From Cinclus cinclus (taxonomy: Eukaryota; Chordata; Aves; Passeriformes; Cinclidae), in the NCBI RefSeq assembly GCF_963662255.1, contig NC_085071.1:3994701-4058700 (forward strand): a DNA stretch of 64,000 bases, read 5' to 3'. This document shows positions 28,058-39,600 of this stretch, in pieces (position 1 is the stretch's first letter; every line of letters begins with the position of its first letter). The position numbers and the translations under genes are program-made. The notes under the pieces were generated by a model, which worked only from the letters and a program-made list of their open reading frames with translations, ran no database searches and was not told the DNA's origin.

Positions 28058-28308
28058 GGTCACCGTACAGGGACAAGATCACCATCGCCATTCTGCAGCT
28101 GCAGGAGGAGGACAAGCTCCATGTGATGAAGGAGAAGTGGTGGCGGGGAAATGGCTGCCCTGAGGATGAGAACAAGGAGGCCAGTGCCCTGGGCATCCAG
28201 AACATTGGAGGGATCTTCATTGTGCTGGCGGCAGGCCTGGTGCTGTCTGTCTTTGTGGCCGTGGTGGAGTTCATCTACAAACTGCGCAAAACGGCGGAGC
28301 GCGAGCAG
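28058..28308 (+). CDS. GRIK3: GRIK3 coding exon (end of S2, M4 helix)
   Basis: The exon is 251 nt, phase 1 in, phase 0 out. It encodes [20 protein letters not shown], then [20 protein letters not shown], then [20 protein letters not shown], then [20 protein letters not shown] and REQ. EKWWRG is the family signature near the end of S2, and the Cys of GNGCPED pairs with the Cys in the preceding exon. M4 is the hydrophobic run from GGIFIV to VAVVEF. The donor is CAG/GTACTG. If the intron were retained the frame would add only six residues before TGA at 28327-28329, giving a receptor without the C-terminal tail. Confidence 0.97.
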
Positions 28309-29656
28309 GTACTGAGTGATGCCCTCTGATTCTCTGCACTCCCCTTAGCACAGCCATGGGGGGCTTTGCTGAGCCTAGAGACAGACAGAGGGATCCAGCC
28401 TGGCACTCCTAAAACACCATCCCCAGAAGCTCACTGGTCTGTCCCTCTGACAGCCTCCACTCGGGGGAAAGTCACGTCTGCTCTGATCAGGGTCATTTGC
28501 TGCTGCAGCAGCCAGGCCAGGACACACTGGTAGTGTAGTTTAGAGCAAGCTGACAAATAAATCATTAAAATATAGACACAAGTCCCTCGGAGGGGTCTTT
28601 CTCAATGGTTACATCCATTTGAAATCACCTCGCACGTTCCAGGTGTGACTATCCATGCCTTCTCCCCATCCCATTCTAAGAGGAACAAGTCAGGGCCCTC
28701 CAGGAAGCCTCACACGGTTTTGTCAACTCTGCCACACTCACAAAGTCATCAGTGGCTGAGCAGTGTTCAGGAAACAACAGAACTGGTTTTATGTTCTTCC
28801 TTTTCCGTGGGTGTCCCGGTGCAGTAAGTGGAACACGCACTTGTGAGCATGACCAGAAATCAAAGCGAGCTGCCCTCGTGATGGGTTAGACAGAGAAAGG
28901 AAAGCTGCCCAGTAGCAGGAGGGTCAGACCCATCCGAGCCCCCTGCAGGGATCACACAGCACAGACCTCCAGCAGCCACCTGCAGCTCTGCCTTTGTGCA
29001 GGATTTAGCATGTCACAGGTACAGTCCTTGGCCAGGGACAGGGGTCAGCCAGGTGCCCACACAGCCCTGCAGAGCACAGCCAATGCCTGAAACAGCCCCA
29101 AAACTCGTGCTCACCTCTGCTGAGCCCTTCCAGCCCCTCTGCTCCTCCCTGGGGGAGCAGAACACTGCAGCAGTAATGGAGTGTTTTGTCCCTGATGCCT
29201 TGGAGTGGCTGCCTAAAACAGAGGCTAGACAGGATTAAGAAAATAAAAGCAGGTATTTATTGAAGGCCTTCAATGCATACACCTTGGGTAGTCAAAAGCC
29301 TCTGAGGGGCTACACCTAAGATGGAAGAGGGTCACGAGTTTTTCAGACAGATCTAAGCTTGGTTTATTTGTATATCAGGGGTTAATCCTCCAATTACATC
29401 TTCAGGTAATGAAATCATTTACCCCAAGTTTGCTCCCTCCCCAGCTTACTTTTGTTTATAGTTTTTGGCGCCTGAGACAGTGAGGTGTTCTCAAGTCCCA
29501 GGCCTGGAGAGGAATTGTTTTGTCTAAATAAAATGGGAGAACAGTAGCTGACAAGCTGTGGAGCTTTACAGGTACACACTAAAGAATCGCAGGATTACAA
29601 ATAGATGAAAAAACATAAAAGCTAAAATCCTAAGGCATCATCCCCTGTGTCCCCAG
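28309..29656 (+). other. GRIK3: Last GRIK3 intron, containing a solo LTR
   Basis: This 1348-bp intron starts GTACTG and ends TCCCCTGTGTCCCCAG. Positions 28309-29192 are unique; 29193-29640 is a solo LTR in antisense orientation, leaving only 16 bp before the exon. In mammals an alternative GRIK3 form (GluR7b) includes a 40-nt insertion in the C-terminal region; I could not identify a matching cassette here by eye. Confidence 0.85.
29193..29640 (-). mobile_element. Solo LTR of an endogenous retrovirus, antisense to GRIK3 (LTR family A, copy 2)
   Basis: The element is 448 bp. On the + strand it begins TGATGCCTTGGAGTGGCTGC and ends GCTAAAATCCTAAGGCATCA, so the ends are inverted repeats (TGATGCCTT / AAGGCATCA). 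A 4-bp direct repeat TCCC flanks it (29189-29192 and 29641-29644). It is homologous to 57486-57939 in the same orientation and to 18396-18830 in the opposite one. The AATAAA-equivalent lies at 29256-29261 (TTTATT on the + strand). No internal retroviral genes are present. It supplies almost all the sequence upstream of the terminal GRIK3 exon where the branch point must lie. Confidence 0.88.
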
Positions 29657-29851
29657 CGCTCCTTCTGCAGTGCCATGGCTGACGAGATCCGGCTGTCACT
29701 CACCTGCCAGCGCCGGGTCAAGCACAAACCCCAGCCCCCTGTGATGGTGAAGACGGATGCAGTGATCAACATGCACACCTTCAACGACCGACGGCTGCCC
29801 GGCAAGGACAACATGACCTGCAGCACTGGATTGGCACCTGTGTTTCCCTAG
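29657..29851 (+). CDS. GRIK3: GRIK3 terminal coding exon (cytoplasmic C-terminal tail)
   Basis: The coding part is 195 nt, 64 codons plus TAG (29849-29851), phase 0. It encodes [20 protein letters not shown], then [20 protein letters not shown], then [20 protein letters not shown] and PVFP. This is the intracellular tail. The APVFP ending and the [17 protein letters not shown] block match GRIK3 rather than GRIK1 or GRIK2, which end in other sequences. Length and composition agree with the mammalian GluR7a tail. The exon is preceded by CCCCAG and only 16 bp of non-LTR sequence. An ATG-initiated prediction would miss this exon; the protein match and phase support it. Confidence 0.96.
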   Translation, partial: RSFCSAMADEIRLSLTCQRRVKHKPQPPVMVKTDAVINMHTFNDRRLPGKDNMTCSTGLAPVFP

Positions 29852-32800
29852 AGAATGGCACTGGGGAGGGGTGGGTGGGAAGGAATTGCAGCAGACAAGG
29901 CTGGATGCGCCCCTAACTAGGGAAGAATAGATTAAAAAACAAAGAAAAAAAAAAACAAGAAAAAAACAAAAAAGCCTGGTTTGTTCATTTCGAGAACAAG
30001 GCCTTTGCAATGCAGCTGAATCCATCACCACAGAGGAACCAGAACTTCCAAGCACGGACAGTAACGTGGGTCTTGGGGCTTTTTGCGTTTGTTTTGTTAC
30101 TTTTCATTCCTTTTTTTTTTTTTAATGCTTCGATCCTCCAGGCCTCATGGAGTCCAAGCACCATGGAGGAGTCTGATGTTTACACTCTGAAAACACGCGG
30201 AGGTGAAGCAGGATTGAGCCAACCCTGAGCGGGTGAGGAGGAGCCCCGAGTGCGGCTCCATCAGCACGGCAATAAACAGGAACACGCAGCCAGGTGCGAG
30301 CACCTGGCCCTCACCGACACGCAGAGCACATTTTGGATACGCTGTCTGGGAAAGGGAGAGGCATCTGGGAAGCACTGGGGTGGCTGAGGCTGTGCCTGCC
30401 CCCAAAGCAGCTCGCGGTGGCCCTCGCCTCGCGGCTGTGCTGGCCGCGGCCATCCGGAGCGGGACGTCCACGTGGGAGCCTGGTGGCAGGAGGTGACGCA
30501 CGTTCCTCAGCAGATCCAGGGCAGCCAGCCGGGAAGGGGATGGTGAGCCCGAAATGGACCCACGCTCCAGGCCAGGGAGGGCACAGCGTGGCTTGCACAG
30601 GATCTTCTGCACCTCCGAGGGACAGCACCCACGCTCCCTGTGCCGAGCTCCAGCCCAAGCCCAGGCTGACACCGTGATCTCCGGGTCCTCAGCTCTGTCT
30701 CTGTTCTTCCTGCAAAGCTCAGTCTCTCCTGCAGAGAAGCATGAGAAGCAATCAGGTCCACAGGCTCCAGTAGCGGCAGGAGCAGAGCTGCTTCCAAGAG
30801 TCAAAAGTACCAATTTCCATGAAATTCATCAGTGCTGAACTGCAGCTCCACACTGGGAGGGGACCGTAGGCCTGGTTCAGGACTACGTGTTCTCCATGGC
30901 ATCAAGGATCTGAAAGATGGATCTCAGGCAGGGCTGACCCGGGAGGAGCAGAGCCAAGCCTGGGATCCCTCCCGCTCTGACCACGAACTGCCATCCCTCA
31001 GGCAGCCTCTCCATGGGATTTAAACAAACACACACTTAAAATGTTTTTAGGAAATCTTCCATGAATTGTATAATTATTTTCAGGTGGCTTAACGCAGAAG
31101 GTCGGTCCTGCAGATGAATTTAGGTAGAATTACCAAAGACCCCTCTGCTGACCTAAGGTAACACTTGAGTAACATCCCGCAGGCAGCCAGTGGGACACTG
31201 TGGATTCATTTACAAAATTTAACAAATGGAAATTCCTCTGCCCACTGTCGCCCAGAATGCCCCACACGTGATGCAAAGGTGCTTAAAATCTCTGATTTAA
31301 ACACTTGGTGGTGTAGAAAACAACAACGCCCCTCCCCTGCAGGGGTAAGAGGGACAGTGACCTGCTGCAGGACCCCACCTGTGCCCACCTGGGTGGAGCA
31401 GCCAGTGCCCAAGCTCTGCCCCCAGAGCCTCTCTCTGTGCTCAGCAGGTGCTGAGGCCACTGCAGGAACTGAACTGACCCCAGCTGCCCTCCCAATCTGC
31501 ACAGCCATTCTGGAAAGTTTATCCTCGCCCAAAGGAACAAACCTGTCTGTATTTCGGATTTTCCCCCACTGATTTCAGACTTTCCCCCACCTGTTCCTCC
31601 CTGTGCTCAGTTGGGAAGGCTGTCTCGAGCTGAGCAGAATTAGCAGATTAGCTCAAGGGGGAAGAGCTGCTCCCCCACCCCATCATGGAACACAGTTTGT
31701 CCTTATTTTAATTTCTCCGTGATGTAAAGAAACAACAGAGTGACCCCCAACAAAACCAGGTGATTTGTCATACTTCGACTCTAGTAAAGATATGCAAAGA
31801 ACTTACATTCATTTTCACTTTTTCACAAAAACCGTGAAAAATTAGGGATGAAAGCTGCCCATGCAATGGGAACCAAATTCTTAATAGTTTGCTGCTCAAA
31901 TACCCTGAGCAGAGGACAGACTAAAGTGTGGGGCAGCTTCCCAAAGCTAATGACGTGCTTTCTGTATTCCTTTGCAAATCCTTAGGCTTGTCAGAGTAGT
32001 GGATTTTGTTTTCCTTGCAGATTTCTAAGCTCTAAAAAAACCAGCAGAGATGAAAACAAAGCCTGAAACTGGTCTTAAATGTCCAGAGAGTAAAATACCA
32101 CAGAAATCAGCATTCATTTTTCTTCTTGGCAGAGTTTTAAAAAATAAATAAATATTGCTAATACCACAAACCCAATTAATTTATTGACACCAGCCTGATT
32201 TGATTTTACTCACAAATGTGACAGGTGAGCATCTGGAACTACTGGTGTACTGCCAGCAAGATCAAACCCTGCAGATGAACCTTTTCCTTCTCTCCTAAAC
32301 ACCCCTAAATCAGCCACGAACCGCAGCCAAATTCCTGCATCTGCTTGATGGCTTTGTGTTGAAGTTTTGATCATTGGAACGCTTGACATCCAATAAAGGA
32401 ATGTCTGCAGTGCCCAGAACAAGGCAGAGGAGCTGCTGGGACCCAGCCTGGTGCAGACCCTTCCCCCTGGCCCTGCTCACTGTGACCTGAGGACGTGGAC
32501 GATCTCAGCCCTCAGCCTTCCTGGGGACTTGGGGTAGCTCGCCCAGGAGAGCTCCCGGAGCCTTTCCCGTGTGCTCCCGGTGCCACAACCCAAAGCCATG
32601 CGTGCTCATGCCAGAGGAGGAGCAGCCAGCCCAGTGCCTCACGTGTTAGGAGACTTGGGAAGGGACAGACCAAGCCTCAAAGCCTTCTGTGAGCATCCGT
32701 GACCTGGCTGGGACAAGCAACAACTCACATCTGAAATCATCCGAATTCCAACGCTGTTAAACTCGGTTCCTTGCTTCACTTGGGCAGAGGGACTGGAAAA

Positions 32801-33529
32801 CTGTGAAGGAAATAGAGAAAAAGCAGGTCTGGGTTATTAAACTGTATCTAAACCGCTGTCACCTTGGCTCACCGTCCCCTTATCACTTGCTTTTTCACTC
32901 CAACTCTCCCATGATACAGAGCAGGGACAGCCAGCAGCTTCCCTGTGGAGGATTTTCTGTTTGGAGTCACCCAACAGCACATGTCAGGTGTGATGTCGAG
33001 GGGACACACTCACAGAGACACAGAACGTGCCAAGGGGAACCAGCTCCAGCTCTGGGCACCCACTGCTCCACCTGGGTGCTGGGAGCAGGACTCGGCTGGG
33101 TGCCAGCACAGAGGCTCTCTGGGCAGGTCACAGCAAAGGGACGTGGTGGATCCTGGTGGCTTCACCCAGTGTTCACCCCAGCACCAAGTGACTGTGGGGT
33201 ATGACAGACCCCAGAGTGCTCGGGGCTGGCAGGGCAGAGGCATTCCCAGGCATTGGCAGCACGAGCCCTCTGCTCTGTGACTTACTTTGACATGTTTCTC
33301 AAAAAAAAAAATTAAATAAATAAATTTTAAAAAACCACAAAAAAAAGGATACAAAACAGAAAAGAGTGGGAAAAAGGAAAAAATAGTCTCCGTGACATTC
33401 AGGGGATTTTCCTTTGTGGACATGCAGAATTTCTATGAATATAGTTTTTTGTAAACATTTTGTAACAATTTTGGTTTCATAGTAACTGTGTTACTTGCTG
33501 ATCATTCTAGGCCGATGTAAATACAATTT

Positions 33530-33572
33530 CCAAAAAAGAAAAAAAAAAAAAGAAAAAAAAAAAAAGAAAAAT
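33530..33572. repeat. A-rich low-complexity tract in the 3' UTR
   Basis: Runs of 12-14 A separated by single G lie between CAATTTCC and TTCGGATTATTTTCC. The tract is upstream of the probable distal poly(A) signal, so oligo-dT priming in cDNA libraries could start here and give false 3' ends. Confidence 0.85.
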
Positions 33573-33654
33573 TCGGATTATTTTCCTTTTTAAGACACTG
33601 TGATATATCAAAGTGCACAGTTTGCTGTATGAAGTAATATGGTTTTAAATTTTA

Positions 33655-33660
33655 AATAAA
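33655..33660 (+). promoter_or_regulatory. GRIK3: Probable distal GRIK3 polyadenylation signal
   Basis: AATAAA (within TTTTAAATAAATAATTTC) follows an AT-rich stretch. It is followed by GAAAATAATGAAGTTTATGC and a TG/T-rich region, a usual arrangement for cleavage about 15-25 bp downstream. It is chosen as the distal end because the sequence character changes after it. It was not proven by transcript data. Confidence 0.5.
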
Positions 33661-33680
33661 TAATTTCTAGAAAATAATGA

Positions 33681-36600
33681 AGTTTATGCCTGTTTATACT
33701 CAACATCTCCATCGTTGCTCAGACTGTCACAAACTCACATTGTTTAACAGCATCCCAGCTTTATCAGCTATACACCCAGTGATGATAAAACCAGTTCTCA
33801 ACCGAACCCAAACACCTGGGCAATGCTGCTGGTGCTGCTCACCAAGGGGGTTGTGACACATTTGGGGCAGTGGTGATGATCTCGAGCACAATGCATGGAG
33901 AGGAAGGAAAGGTTCCAATTTTGGCCAGAGACAATGAGGCTCAGGCAATGCTGCTCTCCCAGCCCTCCCACAGCCTGATATCAGACAGGTAATTAAGCCT
34001 GGATATTCCATGAAGAGCCATCCACAAGAGCTCTCTCCCATCGTGGTTTGCCTGGAGGCTCTCGGAGATTTTCATTGCAGAGCCCGACAAGGCCGTCAGG
34101 TTCATAAAAGCTTTGTTTGCCTCTTCCCTTCCATGTAAGTCAAAAATCTTATTAGCCCAATAAAAGCTGAGAGCACCCTAAAGGCCAGTGTTTATTAGTC
34201 TAAATCTTTATGACTCTGCTTTATTATATCAAGCCAGAGAGGAAAGCTCTGCGGTTTCTGGGGTGGGAGCAGAGAGCGTGGTTGGAGCTGAGCCCTTCCT
34301 GCAGCAAGAAAACAAACCCCAAAAGTGGAGGTACAGCCCTGGGAGTGGCTTTGGGCTTCAGTGGCACAGCCCACCCTGCACACTGAGAAATAAAGACAAT
34401 TCCTTCCCATTTTAATTCTTTTTAAGGGTCACCCTCAAAAATTTTTCACATCTCTACTTGCTTGAGCCCCCAGAAAACCAAAGCTTTGACGCAGGCACCA
34501 AGGGGGCAGAGCCAAGCCCAGCCTCACTTTTATGCTCTGAACCCTGATCAATATGCAGAGAACATAGCAAAACGAAGAAGGGGGAAAAGGTAAAAGCAAC
34601 GGATGCCTTTGCAAAGCTGCTTCTGCATCACTTAGCATGAGAGACCTTCTCTGGGAACAAAATCCCTTCCCACGTGCCGAGGGAACGGCTGCTCCCAGCT
34701 GCAGGGGACAGCAGGGGCAGGACAGGGCAGCGCCAGCTGACCCTGCATGACAAACCTCCGGCTGAGCCAGGAATACCAGGAATTGTCAACATAAATCGTT
34801 ATCAGCAATAACGTGAGGCAGCAATTAACCTTGTCAGTCACAGCTCACCCTTTACTGACTCTGACCCACCGCTCCGAAGCTGCCAATCACATCCCAATGA
34901 ATAATGAATGAGACAACAGATTTCACTCATAAAGCAGCAGTTCAGTTCCCTTTAAGCACCAATTAATCCCTCTGGGCAAAATATGGAGAAAATTGGGAAA
35001 TGGTGAGAGGCGTCTGCCCACCCTCCCACCTCCCGGTCCCAGCCAGGCACCTTCAGACATTTTAGGTTTTCAGCTCAGCAGAGAACAATTTTTAACCTGG
35101 ATTTCTTCCAGCAAAATCCCATTTCAAAGCAGTAATCGTACATCTGCAAGCAAGTGTTTTGCTGACCCTGGATGTCAGTGCTCTGATACATCCCTGTGCC
35201 CTCTCCCAGGGACAGGAAGCTGACATGGGCACCATGACCCCTCCGTGCACTCTTGCTCTCTGTGAACACCAACTCCTTCTTTCTCCCCAAACCAAACCAG
35301 ACAAAATCTCTGCCACGTGGGGAGGACTCGGGCAAGTTTGGACCTGATTGTTTTCATGGGTAAAATACACTTGATTTCCTTAATGGAAGTTTGGGGGTGG
35401 AACAGAGGGAGTGATGGCAGCAGGAAATCCATTGTCTCCTCTAGTGCCTGCCAGAATGGGTTGGGAAGGACAGTCCCTGTATGGTGCAAGAACTGTGTTT
35501 GCATCACTCTTACCAGGCCCAAACAACCATGGAAATGGGGTGCAGCACCTGCACATAATAACTTTACATTTAATAACACTCTTGTCTGTCCAGCATCAGG
35601 AGCCTTTCAGGATCTTCCTGAGATTTTCACAAGTGGCGTTATCTCATCCCAGCCCAGCTTACAGAGCATGACAGGTTGATCCCAGCTCATGTCATCTCCA
35701 TCTCTGGATCCACAGATGAGAAATTGAAGTGACTTACAGCACAACAGGGAGCTGTGGAGCCTCCTCCAGAGACCACTCCATTATTCCCTCTTCCAGGAGG
35801 AACAGAATGGGAGCAAAGTCAAATGGGCCCTGCACAACCAGGGTGAGAGGTGGAGCCCAGCAGAAAGGTGAATAGCACAAAAACAAACCAGCCCTGAGCC
35901 CCCAGATCCACAGCCTGGATCCAAACTGGATTGTGACATTTGGAAGAATTTGGTGACATTTCCCTTCAAGAATTTCTGTGCAATTTCTTCATCTGATATT
36001 TTCCATCAGAAACTGAAATATTCTACCAACCATGGGACTGGAGCTGTGCCCTAATTTTATGTTTTTAACTAGAAAAAAACAGAGCCTCTGTCTTAGACGG
36101 CTGTGCTCGGGTAAACAGGGGAAGAAACAAAGAGGAAAACACCAAAAAACTGAAAGGCGTTGTCCTACACAGAGGTGAGGGAAAGGGAGGAGAGCAGGAG
36201 CCTGGTCCATCAGCAGAAGGGCTCTGTCAGCTGCACTGGGTGACAGGGACAGGCTCTCTGTGGGCTCTGCACATCCAGGAGCTGCTCCTCGGCCAGAGCT
36301 GGACAGCACCAGCAGCTGGCCCTGGCTTCTCTTAGGAACCCCAGGCATTCAGAGCATTAAAAACACTAAAAGTGTGTCATTCAAACCAAGAACTGCCTTC
36401 CTGCCACAGCCCCAGGATCTGGGGTGCAGGAGAGCTGCAGGGATGGGTCAGGAGCAGAGCAGCATCAGGCAGGAGCAGCTCAACAGGAGATGTTGGTGCT
36501 CAGGGACATTTCAGAGCTGAGAGCGCCGAGCAATCTGCAGGGGCAGACAAGGTGCTGACACCTTTTATTTTAAGTAGTATCGATGGTGCTGTTTAGCACA

Positions 36601-39600
36601 CTCTGAGCACGCTGAAAGCATCAGCTTAGTAAACAAGAACTCTTTTGGCAGCGGTGAGGTGACATATGGGCTCTGGATATAATGTGCCTTGAAATGGTTG
36701 TCGTAAATTAGCAAAGTGACTGTGACACAGGTAACACCTCAGTCTGCACGGGCAGAGGGGAGGAGCAGGTCTGAAGAGGTTTCTTTTCATGGGCTTGAAA
36801 GGGAGGCAGGAGGAACCAGAGCACGGTTCCCCCAACAGAAGGGGAAAGGGCATCATTAGAGGAGGGAAGGGGGCACACAGCAGAGCAGAGGGTTGGAGAA
36901 TCACTGCAGAAAATACAAAAACACGCTGCAGAAAGATTTCAGGCATGTTCCAGTCTCTCAGGCTTTTTACCCTTCAGCACTAGTTGTCTTATTTCCACCC
37001 TCCCCTGCTGCCCAGAACCTCTCTCCCTGTTCTCCATGCACGCTGTGTGCTCATATAATGGCTTTTTTTCCATTAATGTGTTTATCTTGCTCCCTGTGCT
37101 TTGCTGGATGCACCATTTGCTGTTTCTTTATAGCAAAGTGTCTGGAGCACCTCGGGAGCCACTTTTGCTCGGGGAAGTTGAGGCTGGTACTGACACTGTG
37201 TCACTGACAGGTTGTGAACCACGGAGATTGGCACCATTTTTACAATTCCCATAGGACAGCACAAGGAAAGGCAGCTCCCAACACCCCAGGGCCCACACCA
37301 CCCCACCTCGGGGAGGGTGACCTGCCTGGGACCACTCACCTGTCCCCTCTCATGACCTGAAACAGGTAAGCCCTGAGCCAGGAAAAAAACCAAATGCTTT
37401 CATTTGAGCAAAGGGGGAAAAGTTTTCGCTCGGAGATGTTGTGGGAAAGGAATGAGTTTTATGCTAGGTATTTCAGGAATACTGTTTCCTTTTCTGTGGC
37501 CTTGCTAAAAGAGCTCCAAGAGACATAACTGAAGTGTTTAAGAAGCATCTGCCATTATTAAAACAAAGTTGCTTTGCAATTTTACTATTTCACTGCAGTT
37601 TCATTATCTCATGCAAATGAGCTGCTCTTCCCCTCTGTGGCTGGGCTGGAGGGAGAGGAGCCCCAGTGAGGGAATTTATTACCAGTTCTCACTCTTGAGA
37701 TTATCAATTGCAAATGAAGGAGCATAAATACATCTTCTTTAGCTGCTTATGCCACATTAAAGAATGTGCTCCAAGCTAATGGCTTTGTCACTCTTGTCTC
37801 CTCAGACAGAAGCAGAGCGTGGGGACGCACAGGACTCCTTTGGCTCAGAGCAGCATAAAAGGGGCTGGAGGAGCCAGGGCTTGCTCAGCAGGTTGTTACT
37901 ACAACACTAATTCCAAATCCATCCTGCAGATCATGCAGCTACAACAGGTAATACAACTGGCATAGTTGAACTTTTAGCAGGAATTCTGGTCCCCTGGTGA
38001 TCAGCAGCATAGCCACCCCTCCAGCCTTGCTCACACTTCAGTCTGTCCATGCACACTGGCTAATTTCCAGTTTCCCTTGCTGTACCAGTGGTTCCATGGC
38101 ACAGAACTCTACCCCCAAACCTCCCTGAAGCTGTCCCTGGATGGGGAGAGAGTCACAAGCCCATGGAGCAAGCCCTGCTCCCCTCCTGGCTGGATATCCA
38201 GGGGCAGTGTCTGTAGGGCTGGCAGAGTCCAGCAGCTCTGGCCAGGACTCCTGGGACTCCTGAGCCCCAGGGATCAGCACCCAGCTGCAGTCTTTGGAGA
38301 GCTGGAACACAGAGCTGTGGCTGCTGCAGTCTTTGCCCCACACAGAGCTACACAAGAGCACCAATTACCCAATTTTCGGATCCTTCACCAGCACTGGGTT
38401 CAGGGACACGGCTTAGCCACCACCTGCAGTCACACCTACAAACCACAGCCACTGCTTGTCATTCCCCAGCCTCCCCCTGGAGAACCAGGTGGGGAGCAGC
38501 CTCTGAGGTGCTTCACAAGCCATTACAGGTGTTCCTGTTCCTGTCACCACAGCTCTGGCAGGGCCTGACTCCAGCAATCCCCACGGAACACCAGCAAAGA
38601 GGCAATTACTGAGTGGCCTGGCTCAGAGGTGCAGTGGAACACTGTCACCAGTGGGTGTTTGGCCAGGCTGCCACTGCCCAGGGCCCACAGACACTCAGGG
38701 GGTGCCAGGCTGTCCCTGTCCCCAGCATCACTGTGGGGTCCCCCCGCGTGCACAGGTCTCCACCAGTGCTGGGACTGCATTTTCCTCGGAGCGTTTCTAT
38801 CAGACAGGAATGGTGGCTGATCCTGTGCAATCCAAAGCTGGCAGCCTGCACTCAGCCATCCATCAGGAGTGGGTAATTGATGCTATCAAGGGCCAGTTTA
38901 TTCCAATGCTTGCAGCACATCGGCATTCACCGCAGCCCGCTCCCCTGCCAGAGGGTGAGAAAACATTATTATCTAGACAAACCCCTAATTCCAACAAATT
39001 CGATTACCCGGGCAAATGGAAATAACACAAACAAAACCGTCTGAGGTTCTGAGGGCTGAATCGCTGGTCTGTGGGCTCAGTCCTTTATTTCCAACAGGAT
39101 TTACTGCACTGGGTTAGGGGCAGTTTGGACAGAGCAGCCTTTGGCACCTGCTCACGCAAACACAAACCCTAATTATCCTAAAGCCTGAGCTCCAAATGCT
39201 CCTCGGAGGACCTGTCCCTTCCAGACTGGCTGCATGAGGCTTTTCCTCTCACTCTCATCTCCCCCAGCTCATCTGCAAAGACAGGGCTGTTCTGTAGGTC
39301 CAAGTGCACCAGCTGGGACTTAAAGAACTACTAAAATGATCATGAATGTTAAATAAGAGATTTGGAAACCTTTTGAGTTTATTCTTATTCCTTGGAGGCT
39401 TTTTTTTTTTCCCCAGGAGATGCTGATCACTAGAAAGGCCCTTTAAATTAATGCAATCCTGAATGTTTTCTATCACAGTGTGATTAAGGTGGATACTGCA
39501 GAACAGTCACAGAAAATAAAGCTGGAATTTTTATTCCCCTGAAAGCTGAGGTCTGATGAGACAGTTTGGACCAGCTCATCGATGGACACAGGCCAGGGGA

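Larger units (their letters stand above)
29852..33680 (+). other. GRIK3: GRIK3 3' untranslated region (extent inferred)
   Basis: After the TAG the sequence stays noncoding to a probable poly(A) site at about 33.68 kb. An A-rich run lies at about 29935-29970, a T run at 30110-30123, a GC- and CpG-rich stretch at about 30230-30660, and A-rich runs at 33301-33350 and 33530-33572. Early AATAAA motifs at 30271-30276, near 32143 and near 33314 could give shorter transcripts. The long UTR is consistent with multi-kilobase 3' UTRs of mammalian GRIK3, but its end is an inference. No other gene was recognised within it. Confidence 0.6.
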
